The notes beneath the pieces were generated by a model. It was given only the letters and a program-made list of their open reading frames with translations. It was not told the origin of the DNA and ran no database searches. A stretch of 52,982 nucleotides of DNA. Source: Fructobacillus fructosus KCTC 3544 (lineage in GTDB: Bacteria; Bacillota; Bacilli; Lactobacillales; Lactobacillaceae). This document shows, one piece after another, positions 34,443 through 43,262 of this stretch; the stretch's first letter is position 1; each line of letters begins with the position of its first letter. Location: assembly GCF_001438695.1 (NCBI RefSeq), contig NZ_JQBH01000008.1, positions 34,354 to 87,335 of the forward strand, read 5' to 3'. A program made the position numbers and the translations under genes.

Positions 34443-35114
34443 TTACAGTGTATCCTGGCTATCGTTAAATAGGTCGACCCGTCCACTGTCTGTGCCCGTT
34501 AGATGAATCTTAGTGACGGCCCCGTTGTCAATGGCGTGTGCCGCCATTTCTGGATGGCCAAAGTAATTAACGATGGCACGGATGGTCGTACCATGAGCAA
34601 CAACCAAGATTTGGTCACCGTCTTTGTGTTCGCGAAGTAAAAAGTCAAAGCCGTGTTGGATACGTTGAATAAATTCGGCATAGTTTTCGGCAAGGTGGTA
34701 GGGATCTGCCAAAGCAAATAAGTTCATTGATTCCGCCATGCCTCTCTTTTGGATCATATCTGAATAATCACTGTATGGATAATCCGTAAAGGCGTTTAAC
34801 TGTGTCAATGCCACTTGGGAGTCGATACCCTCAAACGAACCAAAGTTTTCCTCTCGAAAGTCAGGGAGTTGTTGTGGCCAAATTGGTGAACCTGCTTGAT
34901 TTTCGGACAATAGGTACTTGGTAGTGTGAATGGCACGAGTTAGATCAGAAGAATAAGCACCATCAAAATGAATGTTTTTCAGGCGTTTTCCAGCACGGTG
35001 ACCATCTTCAATCCCGGATTCAGTGAGTGGTGCATCGGAGTGTCCCTGTAGGCGACGAGTGAGGTTAAAGTATGTTTGACCATGGCGAACGAGGTATAAA
35101 TCAATGGCAGTCAT
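34443..35114 (-). CDS. Histidine phosphatase (phosphoglycerate mutase-like), 223 aa
   Basis: Catalytic LVRHGQTYFN at the start, and the second His in VVAHGTTIRA. GpmB/CobC-type length. The substrate is unknown. It is on the same strand as hflX. Confidence 0.88.
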   Translation of the reverse strand: MTAIDLYLVRHGQTYFNLTRRLQGHSDAPLTESGIEDGHRAGKRLKNIHFDGAYSSDLTRAIHTTKYLLSENQAGSPIWPQQLPDFREENFGSFEGIDSQVALTQLNAFTDYPYSDYSDMIQKRGMAESMNLFALADPYHLAENYAEFIQRIQHGFDFLLREHKDGDQILVVAHGTTIRAIVNYFGHPEMAAHAIDNGAVTKIHLTGTDSGRVDLFNDSQDTL

Positions 35115-35220
35115 GAACAGCCTCCTTTAGTAGTTCTTTTCATCGATAATTAGTAGTCATTAACCCTTAGTTTACCACGAAAGAAAGATAGTGGGCAGGG
35201 CATCGTTATCGTGAGTAAAA

Positions 35221-35244
35221 GAAAAAGGCAGCCGAAGCTGCCTC
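35221..35244 (-). terminator. Terminator of the CNNM/CorC gene
   Basis: Minus-strand AGGCAGC-TTCG-GCTGCCT with a UUCG tetraloop then T. Confidence 0.85.
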
Positions 35245-35256
35245 ACCTTTTGTTGG

Positions 35257-36702
35257 TTAATCTTTCTTTTGATCTTCCTGATCGTTTTCCTTATCACGAA
35301 GGTGGAACTTACGGCGCTCGTTGCTCTTTTCTTGTTCTTCGTTGCCGTTTTTATCGTCTTCCTTATCATCTTCGGACTTCGGTTCGGGTTCGGGGTCAAG
35401 TTCCTTAACCGCAAACTCAGGGATAAAGGCGTTCTCGTAATCTAAGGCAGTAACCTGATAATTGGCGATGCGAAGTGAATCACCCGTTCGGAAATCAGGA
35501 TCGCGTTTTAAGACATAACCAGTTAGGGTAACCGCTTCATCTTCATCAAGTTCTTTCACATCGGTGTGGAAGTAACGTTGGAAGTCATAAAGGGTGGTCT
35601 TACCGGAGACCTTGTAACGGCGGTCACCAAGCTTTTCGATGTATTCGTCGGATTGGTCATCCATCTCATCACGAACTGAACCGAAAAGTTCTTCATAGAT
35701 GTCTTTGTCGGTGATGATACCGGCCGTACCACCGTATTCATCGACAACCACTGCGATTGGTGAGCGCTTCATCACCATTTCATCCATCACGTCGTGCAAA
35801 TCCATGTTTTCAGGAACAGCAGGAATATCGCGCATGATTTTGGCAACAGGTTCTTGACCTGAGATACGACTTTGACGAACCAGGTCGTAGTTGAAGACGT
35901 AACCAAGCACCTTATCTTTGTCACCGTCAGCAACGACAGGGAAGCGAGAATGACGCTTTTGCAAATATTCATCAAGACCAGTGGCGATTGAATCTGATAC
36001 GTCAATCACGTCCATTGATGTTCGGTCAATCATGACATCGACAGCGACTTTGTCATTCATTTCAAAGGCACGTTGCATGAAAGTCAAATCTTCCCGGTCA
36101 AGTTCACCCGCCTCAGCGGCGTTTTTTGAGAGGGAGAGAATCTCGGTCTGTGAATAGATATCGTCATCGTTTGTCACTTGGAAACCAAGTAAGTGAGTAA
36201 CCCAGTTCGATAGATGGTCCAAAATCCAAATCATTGGGAATAAGGTGATGTGGAAGAAGCGGACCGGTTTCACGATGAACAAGAGGACTTTGATTGGTTC
36301 TTCAATGGCAATGTTCTTTGGCACCAGGTCGGTAAAGACGGCGTGTAGGACAGTGAAAATAACGATGGCTGCCACAGAGGCTACTGGCTTAGCAAGGTCA
36401 GTGGGTAACAGGTGGGATTGAATGATTAAATCAGCCACCGTTTCTTCACCAACCCAACCTAAGATAAGCGAAGTCAACGTAATTCCAACTTGAGCGGTTG
36501 AAAGGAACTCCGTCAAGTGACTCACCATGTGGATGGCAGAAGCGATGTTTTTTGAAGGCTTGTCGCGATCAGCTTGCAGCGCTTCAAGAGCGGAAAGTCG
36601 CACCTTGACTAATGAATACTCGGTCAAAGTGAACAATACAGCGAGTAAAAGAATAAAGACAATAATAATTGTATTAATTAAATACGAAGGACCAGAATCC
36701 AA
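35257..36702 (-). CDS. CNNM/CorC-family transporter-associated protein (HlyC/CorC), 481 aa
   Basis: Four-helix DUF21 (CNNM) domain (residues 1-200), two CBS domains (about 205-340, PVAKIMRDIPAVP), a CorC_HlyC C-terminal domain (YQVTALDYENAFIPEFAVKEL), then an unusually charged tail of about 50 residues (Asp/Glu/Lys-rich, near EDDKEDDKNGNEEQEKSNER). Linked to Mg2+ or other metal efflux in the family. Large intergenic space upstream. Confidence 0.92.
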   Translation of the reverse strand: MDSGPSYLINTIIIVFILLLAVLFTLTEYSLVKVRLSALEALQADRDKPSKNIASAIHMVSHLTEFLSTAQVGITLTSLILGWVGEETVADLIIQSHLLPTDLAKPVASVAAIVIFTVLHAVFTDLVPKNIAIEEPIKVLLFIVKPVRFFHITLFPMIWILDHLSNWVTHLLGFQVTNDDDIYSQTEILSLSKNAAEAGELDREDLTFMQRAFEMNDKVAVDVMIDRTSMDVIDVSDSIATGLDEYLQKRHSRFPVVADGDKDKVLGYVFNYDLVRQSRISGQEPVAKIMRDIPAVPENMDLHDVMDEMVMKRSPIAVVVDEYGGTAGIITDKDIYEELFGSVRDEMDDQSDEYIEKLGDRRYKVSGKTTLYDFQRYFHTDVKELDEDEAVTLTGYVLKRDPDFRTGDSLRIANYQVTALDYENAFIPEFAVKELDPEPEPKSEDDKEDDKNGNEEQEKSNERRKFHLRDKENDQEDQKKD

Positions 36703-37000
36703 AACAAATACCTCTTTCAGTTAAAATAAGTTATTTATCTACTATTATAGCAAAAAAGGGCAAAAAGTGAGTAATTGAAAACAGACTGGTCGGCAAATGC
36801 TTTTTAACTTTCACAAGGCTCGGTAAAGGGCAACTGGTTACGCTAGCGCTTTTGAGCTAAAAGATGAGAATGAGGAAATGTCATAAATGACGAGAATCCG
36901 AACGATCCGAGCTGAGAACTGGTTGTATACAAGAGCACAAAGTCAAAAATAAAACCCGGTATAGTCGGCTTTTACGAACAAATGTTTGTGCAGACATATT

Positions 37001-37034
37001 TAGACCTTGAAGTCTATTTTTAAACCGGTAAACT
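37001..37034 (+). promoter_or_regulatory. nrdH promoter with palindrome over the -35
   Basis: TTGAAG (37007-37012), 16 nt, TAAACT (37029-37034). The inverted repeat TAGAC-CTTGAA-GTCTA (37001-37016) covers the -35 and could be an operator; its regulator is not known. Confidence 0.45.
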
Positions 37035-37055
37035 AGAGATTGTTCCGTCGGTTCA

Positions 37056-37074
37056 TCCCCATCAAAGGTGGGGG
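37056..37074 (+). other. Leader RNA hairpin of the nrd operon
   Basis: CCCCATC and GGTGGGG with an AAA loop (7-8 bp), with no T tract. It sits about 40 nt before nrdH and may be a stabiliser or binding site. Confidence 0.5.
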
Positions 37075-37113
37075 TTACTAACGATAAATTTTTAGAGAAA
37101 GAAGGACCAAAAC

Positions 37114-37344
37114 ATGCCACAAGTAACGGTCTTTACCAAAAATAACTGTGTTCAATGCAAGATGACAAAGAAGTATTTGGACCAACTGGGCGTTGCCTTC
37201 AGTGAAATTAATATTGAAGAACAGCCACAATACTTAGCACAATTAAAGGAACAAGGTTTCAAGCAAACGCCTGTTGTTCAAATTGAGGGACATGATGCCT
37301 TTTCTGGTTTTCAACCGGCAGCATTGAAGAAGTTGACTGCTTAA
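37114..37344 (+). CDS. nrdH: NrdH-redoxin, 76 aa
   Basis: Glutaredoxin-like fold with CVQC (residues 10-13) and the NrdH end GHDAFSGFQPAALKKL. Supplies electrons to class Ib ribonucleotide reductase. First gene of nrdH-nrdE-nrdI-nrdF. Confidence 0.94.
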   Translation: MPQVTVFTKNNCVQCKMTKKYLDQLGVAFSEINIEEQPQYLAQLKEQGFKQTPVVQIEGHDAFSGFQPAALKKLTA

Positions 37345-37442
37345 TCTCTGTGCCGCTGTCAGAGCTTCTCAGCAAGGAAGTACAGACAGCGATTAATGCT
37401 TAAAAAGATTCTCCCTTTTTGGAGAGAACGGAAAGGAATGCT

Positions 37443-39614
37443 ATGTCCTTATTAGACATTGACATTGATAATGTTAAATACTTTGACTTGAACAATCAGG
37501 TGAACATTCCCAAAGATGGCCAAATTCAATTGGAAAAGGATCAGGAAGCCTTAGCTGCTTTTATGGAAGAGAACGTTCGTCCAAACATGAAAAAGTTCTC
37601 TTCTATTCAAGAACGTTTTAACTGGATGATTGACCATGACTTTTTGGAGGAAGGGTTCGTTAAAAAGTATGACATGTCTTTCATTGAAAAGCTGTATGCC
37701 TTTTTAGAGGGCGAAGGTTTCGAATTTGCCTCCTTTATGGCGGCCTTTAAGTTTTACAACCAATATGCCCAAAAGACTAATGATAAGGCATACTACGTGG
37801 AGTCTTACATTGACCGTGTTGCAGTGAACGCACTTTTCTACGCGGATGGGGATGAAGAACTGGCGCTTTCCTTAGCCAATGAAATGATTCACCAACGTTA
37901 TCAGCCCGCAACGCCTTCTTTTTTGAATGCAGGACGTGCCCGTCGTGGGGAATTGGTATCTTGTTTTGTTTTGCAGTCAACGGATGACATGAATTCGATT
38001 GGGCGGATTATTAACTCCGCACTGCAACTATCTAAAATGGGTGGTGGTGTCGGGATTAACCTATCGAACGTTCGTGAAGCCGGTGCACCAGTGATGGGAA
38101 TTGCTAATTCAGCTGGTGGCATTGTGCCCATCATGAAGTTGCTGGAAGATTCCTTTACATTTTCATCACAGGTGGGTGCACGGCAGGGTGCTGGCGTTGT
38201 TTACTTGAATATTTTCCACCCCGACTTAATGACTTTCATGGCCACTAAAAAGGAAAATGCGGATGAAAAAGTCCGTGTGAAGACCTTGTCACTTGGCCTG
38301 ATTGTCCCTGATAAGTTTTATGAACTCATCAAGGCGAACGATGAGATGGCCCTCTTTTCACCAGCCGATGTCGAACGTGAGTACGGCGTACCATTCAACT
38401 ATGTTGATATTACGGCTGAATATGACAAAATGTTGGCTAACCCGAAAATTCACCACCGCATGGTTTCTGCTCGAGTGGTGGAAGAAGAAATTTCGAAGTT
38501 ACAGCAAGAGTCAGGCTATCCATACATTATGAACGTTGATACGGTGAACCGTGCCAACCCGGTTGCTGGTAAAATCGTGTCTTCAAACTTATGTTCCGAA
38601 ATTTTGCAGGTGCAAACGACTTCGCAGATTAACGACATGCAAGAATATACCAAGATGGGTGAGGATATCTCATGTAACTTGGGGTCCATTAACATCGTGA
38701 ACATGATGAAGACGCCTGATTTTGCGGCCTCAGTTGAATCGATGATTCGTGCTTTGTCCTTTGTTTCTGATAATTCTGATTTGAACGTCGTCCCATCGGT
38801 CCAAAATGGAAACCAAAAGAACCACGCCGTTGGTTTGGGAGCCATGGGCTTGGCGGCAATGTTTGCTCAAAATCAAATGATGTATGGTGATGAGGAAGCA
38901 CTGGACTTTACCAAGACATTCTTTTCAACTTTGAACTATTATTCCATCATGGCTTCCATGCACATTGCTGAAGACCGTGGTGAAACATTTGCGGATTTTG
39001 ACAAGTCCGCCTATGCGGATGGTTCCTATTTTGATCAGTATTTGAACCAGGACTTTTCACCAAAGACTGAAAAGGTGGCTAAACTTTTCTCAAACATTCA
39101 TTTGCCAAGTAAGGCCGACTGGGAGCAGTTGAAGAAGGAAGTAATGGCCAATGGTTTGTATAATGCATACCGTCACGCCATTGCACCGACCGGTTCGATT
39201 TCGTATGTCAATAACACGACTGCCTCCTTACACCCCATCATTAACCGGATTGAGGAGCGCCAGGAAGGGATGATCGGTAAAGTTTATTATCCAGCACCCG
39301 GTCTTTCAAACGAAACCCTCCCTTACTATCAATCTGCCTATGACACAGATATGCGGAAAGTCGTTGATGTGTATGCTGCTGCGCAGCCACACATCGACCA
39401 GGGAATGTCTCTGACCTACTTCATGCGCTCAACCATTCCGGAAGGATTGTACGAGTGGAAGGATGATCGAACAAACAAGATGACAACGCGTGATTTGTCG
39501 ATTTTGCGTAATTACGCCTTTAAGAAGAATATTAAGACGATTTACTATGTTCGTACCTATACCGACGATAACCAGGAAGCTGGCGTTAATGAATGTGAGT
39601 CTTGTTCCATCTAA
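37443..39614 (+). CDS. nrdE: Class Ib ribonucleotide reductase large subunit NrdE, 723 aa
   Basis: Full-length NrdE: first Cys in RRGELVSCFVLQS, catalytic-site SNLCSEILQ and APTGSISYVNNTTAS, and the redox pair CESC at the end (NECESCSI). Reduces NDPs to dNDPs. It precedes nrdI, a gene order different from the common nrdHIEF. Confidence 0.96.
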   Translation: MSLLDIDIDNVKYFDLNNQVNIPKDGQIQLEKDQEALAAFMEENVRPNMKKFSSIQERFNWMIDHDFLEEGFVKKYDMSFIEKLYAFLEGEGFEFASFMAAFKFYNQYAQKTNDKAYYVESYIDRVAVNALFYADGDEELALSLANEMIHQRYQPATPSFLNAGRARRGELVSCFVLQSTDDMNSIGRIINSALQLSKMGGGVGINLSNVREAGAPVMGIANSAGGIVPIMKLLEDSFTFSSQVGARQGAGVVYLNIFHPDLMTFMATKKENADEKVRVKTLSLGLIVPDKFYELIKANDEMALFSPADVEREYGVPFNYVDITAEYDKMLANPKIHHRMVSARVVEEEISKLQQESGYPYIMNVDTVNRANPVAGKIVSSNLCSEILQVQTTSQINDMQEYTKMGEDISCNLGSINIVNMMKTPDFAASVESMIRALSFVSDNSDLNVVPSVQNGNQKNHAVGLGAMGLAAMFAQNQMMYGDEEALDFTKTFFSTLNYYSIMASMHIAEDRGETFADFDKSAYADGSYFDQYLNQDFSPKTEKVAKLFSNIHLPSKADWEQLKKEVMANGLYNAYRHAIAPTGSISYVNNTTASLHPIINRIEERQEGMIGKVYYPAPGLSNETLPYYQSAYDTDMRKVVDVYAAAQPHIDQGMSLTYFMRSTIPEGLYEWKDDRTNKMTTRDLSILRNYAFKKNIKTIYYVRTYTDDNQEAGVNECESCSI

Positions 39615-39621
39615 TTTTCAT

Positions 39622-39638
39622 AGCAAGCTTTGCTTGCT
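39622..39638 (+). other. Hairpin between nrdE and nrdI
   Basis: AGCAAGC-TTT-GCTTGCT, 7-bp stem without a T tract: probable processing or attenuation site inside the operon. Confidence 0.4.
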
Positions 39639-39717
39639 GTACATAGCACGTCCTTCTCTTTCGAGAAGTTTGTTTTAAACTGACTGACAAATGGAATCAT
39701 TTGTGGAAAGGAGCATA

Positions 39718-40158
39718 ATGGCTGAATATCGAATTTTGTATACCTCGATTGAGGGCAATACCACATCCTTCATTAACAAATTGAAAGAAGAAGCTGAAAA
39801 ATACGGTGACCAATTGTCCATTCTGGAAGTGGGAGATGAGGTCGAGTACGCTCACGAGGAACAACCGTACGTTGCCTTGGTACCCACCTATTTGAATGGT
39901 GGGACTGGGACAGGTCCAGAAGTCGTTGAAATCTTTACAAACGGCTTGGGAGACTATATTGATTTTGGTAACAACACCCGCTATTTACGTGGGGTGATTG
40001 GTTCTGGGAACCGCAATTTTAATGATCAATACATTTTGACGGCTAAACGTTACGCAACGAAGTACCATGTGCCGGTGATTGGTGATTATGAGTTGCGTGG
40101 CACGCAGCGTGAAGCTGAAAAGATTTATGCAAGTATCAAAGAAACGTTAGGAGAGTAG
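39718..40158 (+). CDS. nrdI: Flavodoxin-like NrdI, 146 aa
   Basis: FMN-binding TSIEGNTTSF and the glycine-rich GNRNFNDQYI. Supplies oxidant to assemble the Mn(III)2-tyrosyl cofactor of NrdF. I use ATG 39718, with AAAGGAG 6 nt before it. It is 2 nt from nrdF. Confidence 0.94.
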   Translation: MAEYRILYTSIEGNTTSFINKLKEEAEKYGDQLSILEVGDEVEYAHEEQPYVALVPTYLNGGTGTGPEVVEIFTNGLGDYIDFGNNTRYLRGVIGSGNRNFNDQYILTAKRYATKYHVPVIGDYELRGTQREAEKIYASIKETLGE

Positions 40159-40160
40159 CG

Positions 40161-41129
40161 ATGCAACACGTTAATCAAGGGTCTTATACGGCCGTTAACT
40201 GGAATAACATTGAGGATTCGCTTGATAAGGCAACTTGGGAAAAGCTGACTCAGCAATTTTGGTTGGACACCCGTGTTCCCATTTCCAATGACTTGCGGGT
40301 TTGGCGAGGGGAACTAGATGATTCAGAACGCCGTGTCTATAATTTGGTTTTTGCTGGTCTAACGACTTTGGATACCTTGCAGTCGCAGGATGGAATGGCT
40401 TCACTCCGTGCTGATGCTGTGAACCAAAAAGAAGAGGCTGTTTTGAACAATATCCAGTTTATGGAATCCGTTCATGCCAAGTCCTACTCGTCTATTTTTG
40501 AGACGTTGAACAATAAGTCTGAAATCGATGAGACCTTTGATTGGGCCGATCATGATGAATTCCTACAGTACAAGGCCAACAAAATTAATGATATCTATCA
40601 GGATGGGACGCCCCTTCAAAAGAAGGCGGCTTCAGTTTTCTTGGAAACGTTCCTTTTTTATTCTGGTTTTTATACGCCACTCTATTATCTTGGTCATAAC
40701 AAGATGGTCAACGCCGCAGAAATTATCAAGCTGATTCTCCGTGACGAATCGGTACATGGCACTTACATTGGTTATAAGTTCCAAGTGGGCTTCAATAAGT
40801 TAACTGAGGAGGAGCAGGAAGAATTAAAGGCTTGGATGTATGACTTGCTCTTTGATCTGTATTCAAATGAAGAGCAGTTCACGCATGAAATTTACGATGA
40901 AATTGGTTGGACGGATGATGTTTTGACTTTCTTACGTTACAACGCCAATAAAGCGTTGATGAACCTTGGTCAAGAACCGATGTTTCCGGAATCAGCTGAA
41001 GATGTCAATCCCGTTGTGATGAACGGTATCTCAACTTCTACTTCTAACCACGACTTCTTCTCTGCCGTTGGTAATGGTTATTTGCTTGGTGAAGCTGAAT
41101 CAATGGAAGATGACGACTATAACTTTTAA
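40161..41129 (+). CDS. nrdF: Class Ib ribonucleotide reductase small subunit NrdF, 322 aa
   Basis: Ferritin-like fold with metal ligands in FMESVHAKSYSSIFET and LILRDESVHGTYIG; full length. Holds the dimetal-tyrosyl radical that NrdE uses. Confidence 0.96.
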   Translation: MQHVNQGSYTAVNWNNIEDSLDKATWEKLTQQFWLDTRVPISNDLRVWRGELDDSERRVYNLVFAGLTTLDTLQSQDGMASLRADAVNQKEEAVLNNIQFMESVHAKSYSSIFETLNNKSEIDETFDWADHDEFLQYKANKINDIYQDGTPLQKKAASVFLETFLFYSGFYTPLYYLGHNKMVNAAEIIKLILRDESVHGTYIGYKFQVGFNKLTEEEQEELKAWMYDLLFDLYSNEEQFTHEIYDEIGWTDDVLTFLRYNANKALMNLGQEPMFPESAEDVNPVVMNGISTSTSNHDFFSAVGNGYLLGEAESMEDDDYNF

Positions 41130-41135
41130 TCACAC

Positions 41136-41170
41136 AAAAAAAGCGATGCTAGATCAGCATCGCTTTTTTT
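41136..41170. terminator. Bidirectional terminator of nrdF and PAP2 gene
   Basis: AAAAAAGCGATGCT / AGCATCGCTTTTTT arms around a 5-nt loop, serving convergent genes. Confidence 0.85.
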
Positions 41171-41183
41171 CATGGTTTTGTTA

Positions 41184-41852
41184 TTACGCTTCTTGATCTT
41201 TGAATAACCAAAACTTCTTTTTTAAGAAGGTTGCCACAGCAGGGTAAAGGGAAGCACAGAAAATCACCCAAACGTAGGCTAATAAGAAAGCGCCAATGGT
41301 ATCCGTCAGGAAGTGAGCAGAAAAGTAAAGGCGAGATAACATGGTCATCAATGATAATGTTATCAAGAACCACTTGGTTAAGAGACGAACTAGAGTCGAT
41401 GAAATGTTTGGTGTAACCAACAAAAACATAATGAAAACAGTTAACCACATGGCTGTCACGTGCTGTGATGGAAAGGATGCGCCACTATCTGTCAATAAAT
41501 GACCAAGTGGACGGTCGCGGTGAACCAAAACCTTAATGATTTGCGTGACCACGATACCGCCAACGACCGTTAGGAAGACCCATAGAGCAGGAAGCTTCAA
41601 GTCTGCCAATAGCAAGACGATGGCTAACAAGATACCGTAGAAGAGGTTCATCGCTGGTGACCCAAGGAATGTGGCGATGGACATGATAACGTCGCCATAG
41701 GAAGTTTGGATGGACGACATGAACGAGCGAACGGCTTCATCCATGTTGGCGGGCCAAGTGGCGTTTGTGCCAATCAAAACGGCTAAGACAATGAAAAGTA
41801 AGGCGGCAAGTAAGGCGTGCCGTCGTTGTTTATTAGTTACGGATATAATCAT
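41184..41852 (-). CDS. PAP2-family membrane phosphatase, 222 aa
   Basis: The PAP2 signature is complete: KVLVHRDRP, SFPSQH and SRLYFSAHFLTD. About six membrane helices. Removes phosphate from lipids such as undecaprenyl pyrophosphate or phosphatidic acid. I use ATG 41852 with GGAG 8 nt upstream; an in-frame start further out is less likely. Confidence 0.9.
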   Translation of the reverse strand: MIISVTNKQRRHALLAALLFIVLAVLIGTNATWPANMDEAVRSFMSSIQTSYGDVIMSIATFLGSPAMNLFYGILLAIVLLLADLKLPALWVFLTVVGGIVVTQIIKVLVHRDRPLGHLLTDSGASFPSQHVTAMWLTVFIMFLLVTPNISSTLVRLLTKWFLITLSLMTMLSRLYFSAHFLTDTIGAFLLAYVWVIFCASLYPAVATFLKKKFWLFKDQEA

Positions 41853-41948
41853 ATTGGCTACTCCAAGTTCTTCGTTACATATGTTTAGTATAAAGATTGC
41901 GGCAAGACAAAACAAGGTAAAGCCAAGTAAAAACTGTTAATTTTTTGC

Positions 41949-41977
41949 AAAAAAAAAGTTAGCCGTTGGCTAACTTT
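41949..41977 (-). terminator. Terminator of the 47-aa basic-protein gene
   Basis: Arms AAAGTTAGCC / GGCTAACTTT around GTT with an A tract on the left (T tract on minus). Confidence 0.75.
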
Positions 41978-41979
41978 CT

Positions 41980-42123
41980 TTACTTTGTCTTGGGAAGCTC
42001 AACGTCTTTTCCCTTTGCCCATTGTTGCAATTGTGCAACGGCATCCAGGCGACGCTTCTTCTTTGCATCGTGGCCAACCTTACGGCCGCGGGCAAATGAG
42101 TTCAATGGTGTCTTGATTGCCAT
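41980..42123 (-). CDS. Small basic protein, 47 aa
   Basis: Begins MAIKTPLNSFARGRKVGH and contains a basic cluster DAKKKRRLDAVAQLQQWAKG before an acidic-basic tail. AAGGAG lies 8 nt before the ATG and a terminator lies just past the stop, so it is a separate, well-formed gene. No family recognised. It may bind nucleic acid or the ribosome, judging only by charge. Confidence 0.7.
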   Translation of the reverse strand: MAIKTPLNSFARGRKVGHDAKKKRRLDAVAQLQQWAKGKDVELPKTK

Positions 42124-42205
42124 AGTGGTAACTCCTTATATTTAAACTTTAAAATCTATCGTACAGAATTTGATTATACCCCAATCACAGTGGCTTTTCA
42201 AGTGT

Positions 42206-42219
42206 TATACTATTGGTTA
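42206..42219 (+). promoter_or_regulatory. -10 element placed for a leaderless mutY mRNA
   Basis: TATACT (42206-42211) is only 7 nt from the ATG at 42219, and no ribosome site is seen before the ATG. The -35 is poor. Confidence 0.35.
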
Positions 42220-43262
42220 TGGAGAATTGGAATCAAGAAACAATTGAAAATTTCCGGAAGGATTTATTAGCCTGGTATGATCAGGAGGGGCGGGCTCACT
42301 TACCCTGGAGAGAAAACACTGATCCATACCGTGTGTTAGTTTCGGAGTTGATGCTTCAACAAACGCGCGTTGATACGGTGATTACCTATTTTAACCGGTT
42401 TATGACGGCTTTGCCAACGGTACAGGCTTTGGCCAATGCACCAGAAGAGCAGGTGCTAAAGTTGTGGGAGGGTCTAGGTTATTATTCCAGGGCTAGGAAC
42501 CTTCACCAAGCTGCCAAAGTCGTGGCTTTTGACCTAAAGGGGGCCTGGCCAGAGTCCTACGATGATTTATTGTCACTTCCTGGTGTTGGACCATACACAG
42601 CCGCAGCAGTAGCGTCAATTGCTTTTAATCAGGCGGTTCCCGCCATTGACGGCAATTTTTTTCGAGTATTTTCTCGTTTATTAAAGATTGACGATGACAT
42701 TGCCAAGCCAAAGACCCGGCGTGTTTTTTATGATGCTGTGGCACCGATTGTCGATCCAAAACGGCCTGGGGACTTTAACCAAGCGATTATGGACTTGGGG
42801 ACGTCGTACATGAAGACGAATGATCCAGATACCCTTCATTCACCAGTAGTCAAGTACAATGCTGCTTTTCGAGACGGCGTAGAGGATCAGTATCCAGTTA
42901 AATCGAAGAAGAAAAAGCCAATTTTACAACGATTTCAAGCCTTGGTTTTGTATAATGAAAAGGGCGATTTACTGTACGAACAGCGTCCGGATTCTGGCCT
43001 GTTAGCCGGTTTTTGGACGTTACCATTACGGCCAATCGACTCGATTGAGGACCTTCAGGGTGAGCAATTGACTATCAAAGCAGTTACCCATGTTTTTTCT
43101 CACCGTAAGTGGGAAGTCTGGCCTGTCAAAGTCGAACAGGTCGAAAAGCTAACTCATAATCAGCGTTTCCTATCACCGGCTGAGCAGGAAGCAATGGCTT
43201 TACCAAAACTACAACACAAGTTATTAAAGAATTTAAAGGAGCAACACGATGTTTCCAAATGA
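42219..43262 (+). CDS. mutY: A/G-specific adenine glycosylase MutY, cluster-less type, 347 aa
   Basis: HhH-GPD domain with E-LMLQQTRVDTVI, LPGVGPYTAAAV and the catalytic-Asp region AIDGNFFRVFSRL; C-terminal NUDIX-like domain. It removes A opposite 8-oxoG. The [4Fe-4S] loop of standard MutY (C-x6-C-x2-C-x5-C after M-D-L-G) here reads MDLGTSYMKTNDPDTLH with no cysteine, and the whole protein has none. This is the cluster-less MutY type known from some lactobacilli. It overlaps the next gene by 14 nt. Confidence 0.9.
   Translation: MENWNQETIENFRKDLLAWYDQEGRAHLPWRENTDPYRVLVSELMLQQTRVDTVITYFNRFMTALPTVQALANAPEEQVLKLWEGLGYYSRARNLHQAAKVVAFDLKGAWPESYDDLLSLPGVGPYTAAAVASIAFNQAVPAIDGNFFRVFSRLLKIDDDIAKPKTRRVFYDAVAPIVDPKRPGDFNQAIMDLGTSYMKTNDPDTLHSPVVKYNAAFRDGVEDQYPVKSKKKKPILQRFQALVLYNEKGDLLYEQRPDSGLLAGFWTLPLRPIDSIEDLQGEQLTIKAVTHVFSHRKWEVWPVKVEQVEKLTHNQRFLSPAEQEAMALPKLQHKLLKNLKEQHDVSK

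Larger units (their letters stand above)
36703..37113. other. 411-bp non-coding region before nrdH
   Basis: No supported ORF. It holds the CNNM/CorC promoter side, the nrd promoter and its leader with hairpin (see separate entries). A further short palindrome, ACAAA-TG-TTTGT (36978-36989), is present. I find no NrdR box matching the known consensus and recognise no riboswitch. Confidence 0.6.

Noticed and set aside
36703-37113. Riboswitch or NrdR boxes in the long gap before nrdH
   Set aside because: No conserved riboswitch core was recognised, and no palindrome fits the known NrdR consensus; only the leader hairpin and one palindrome could be supported.
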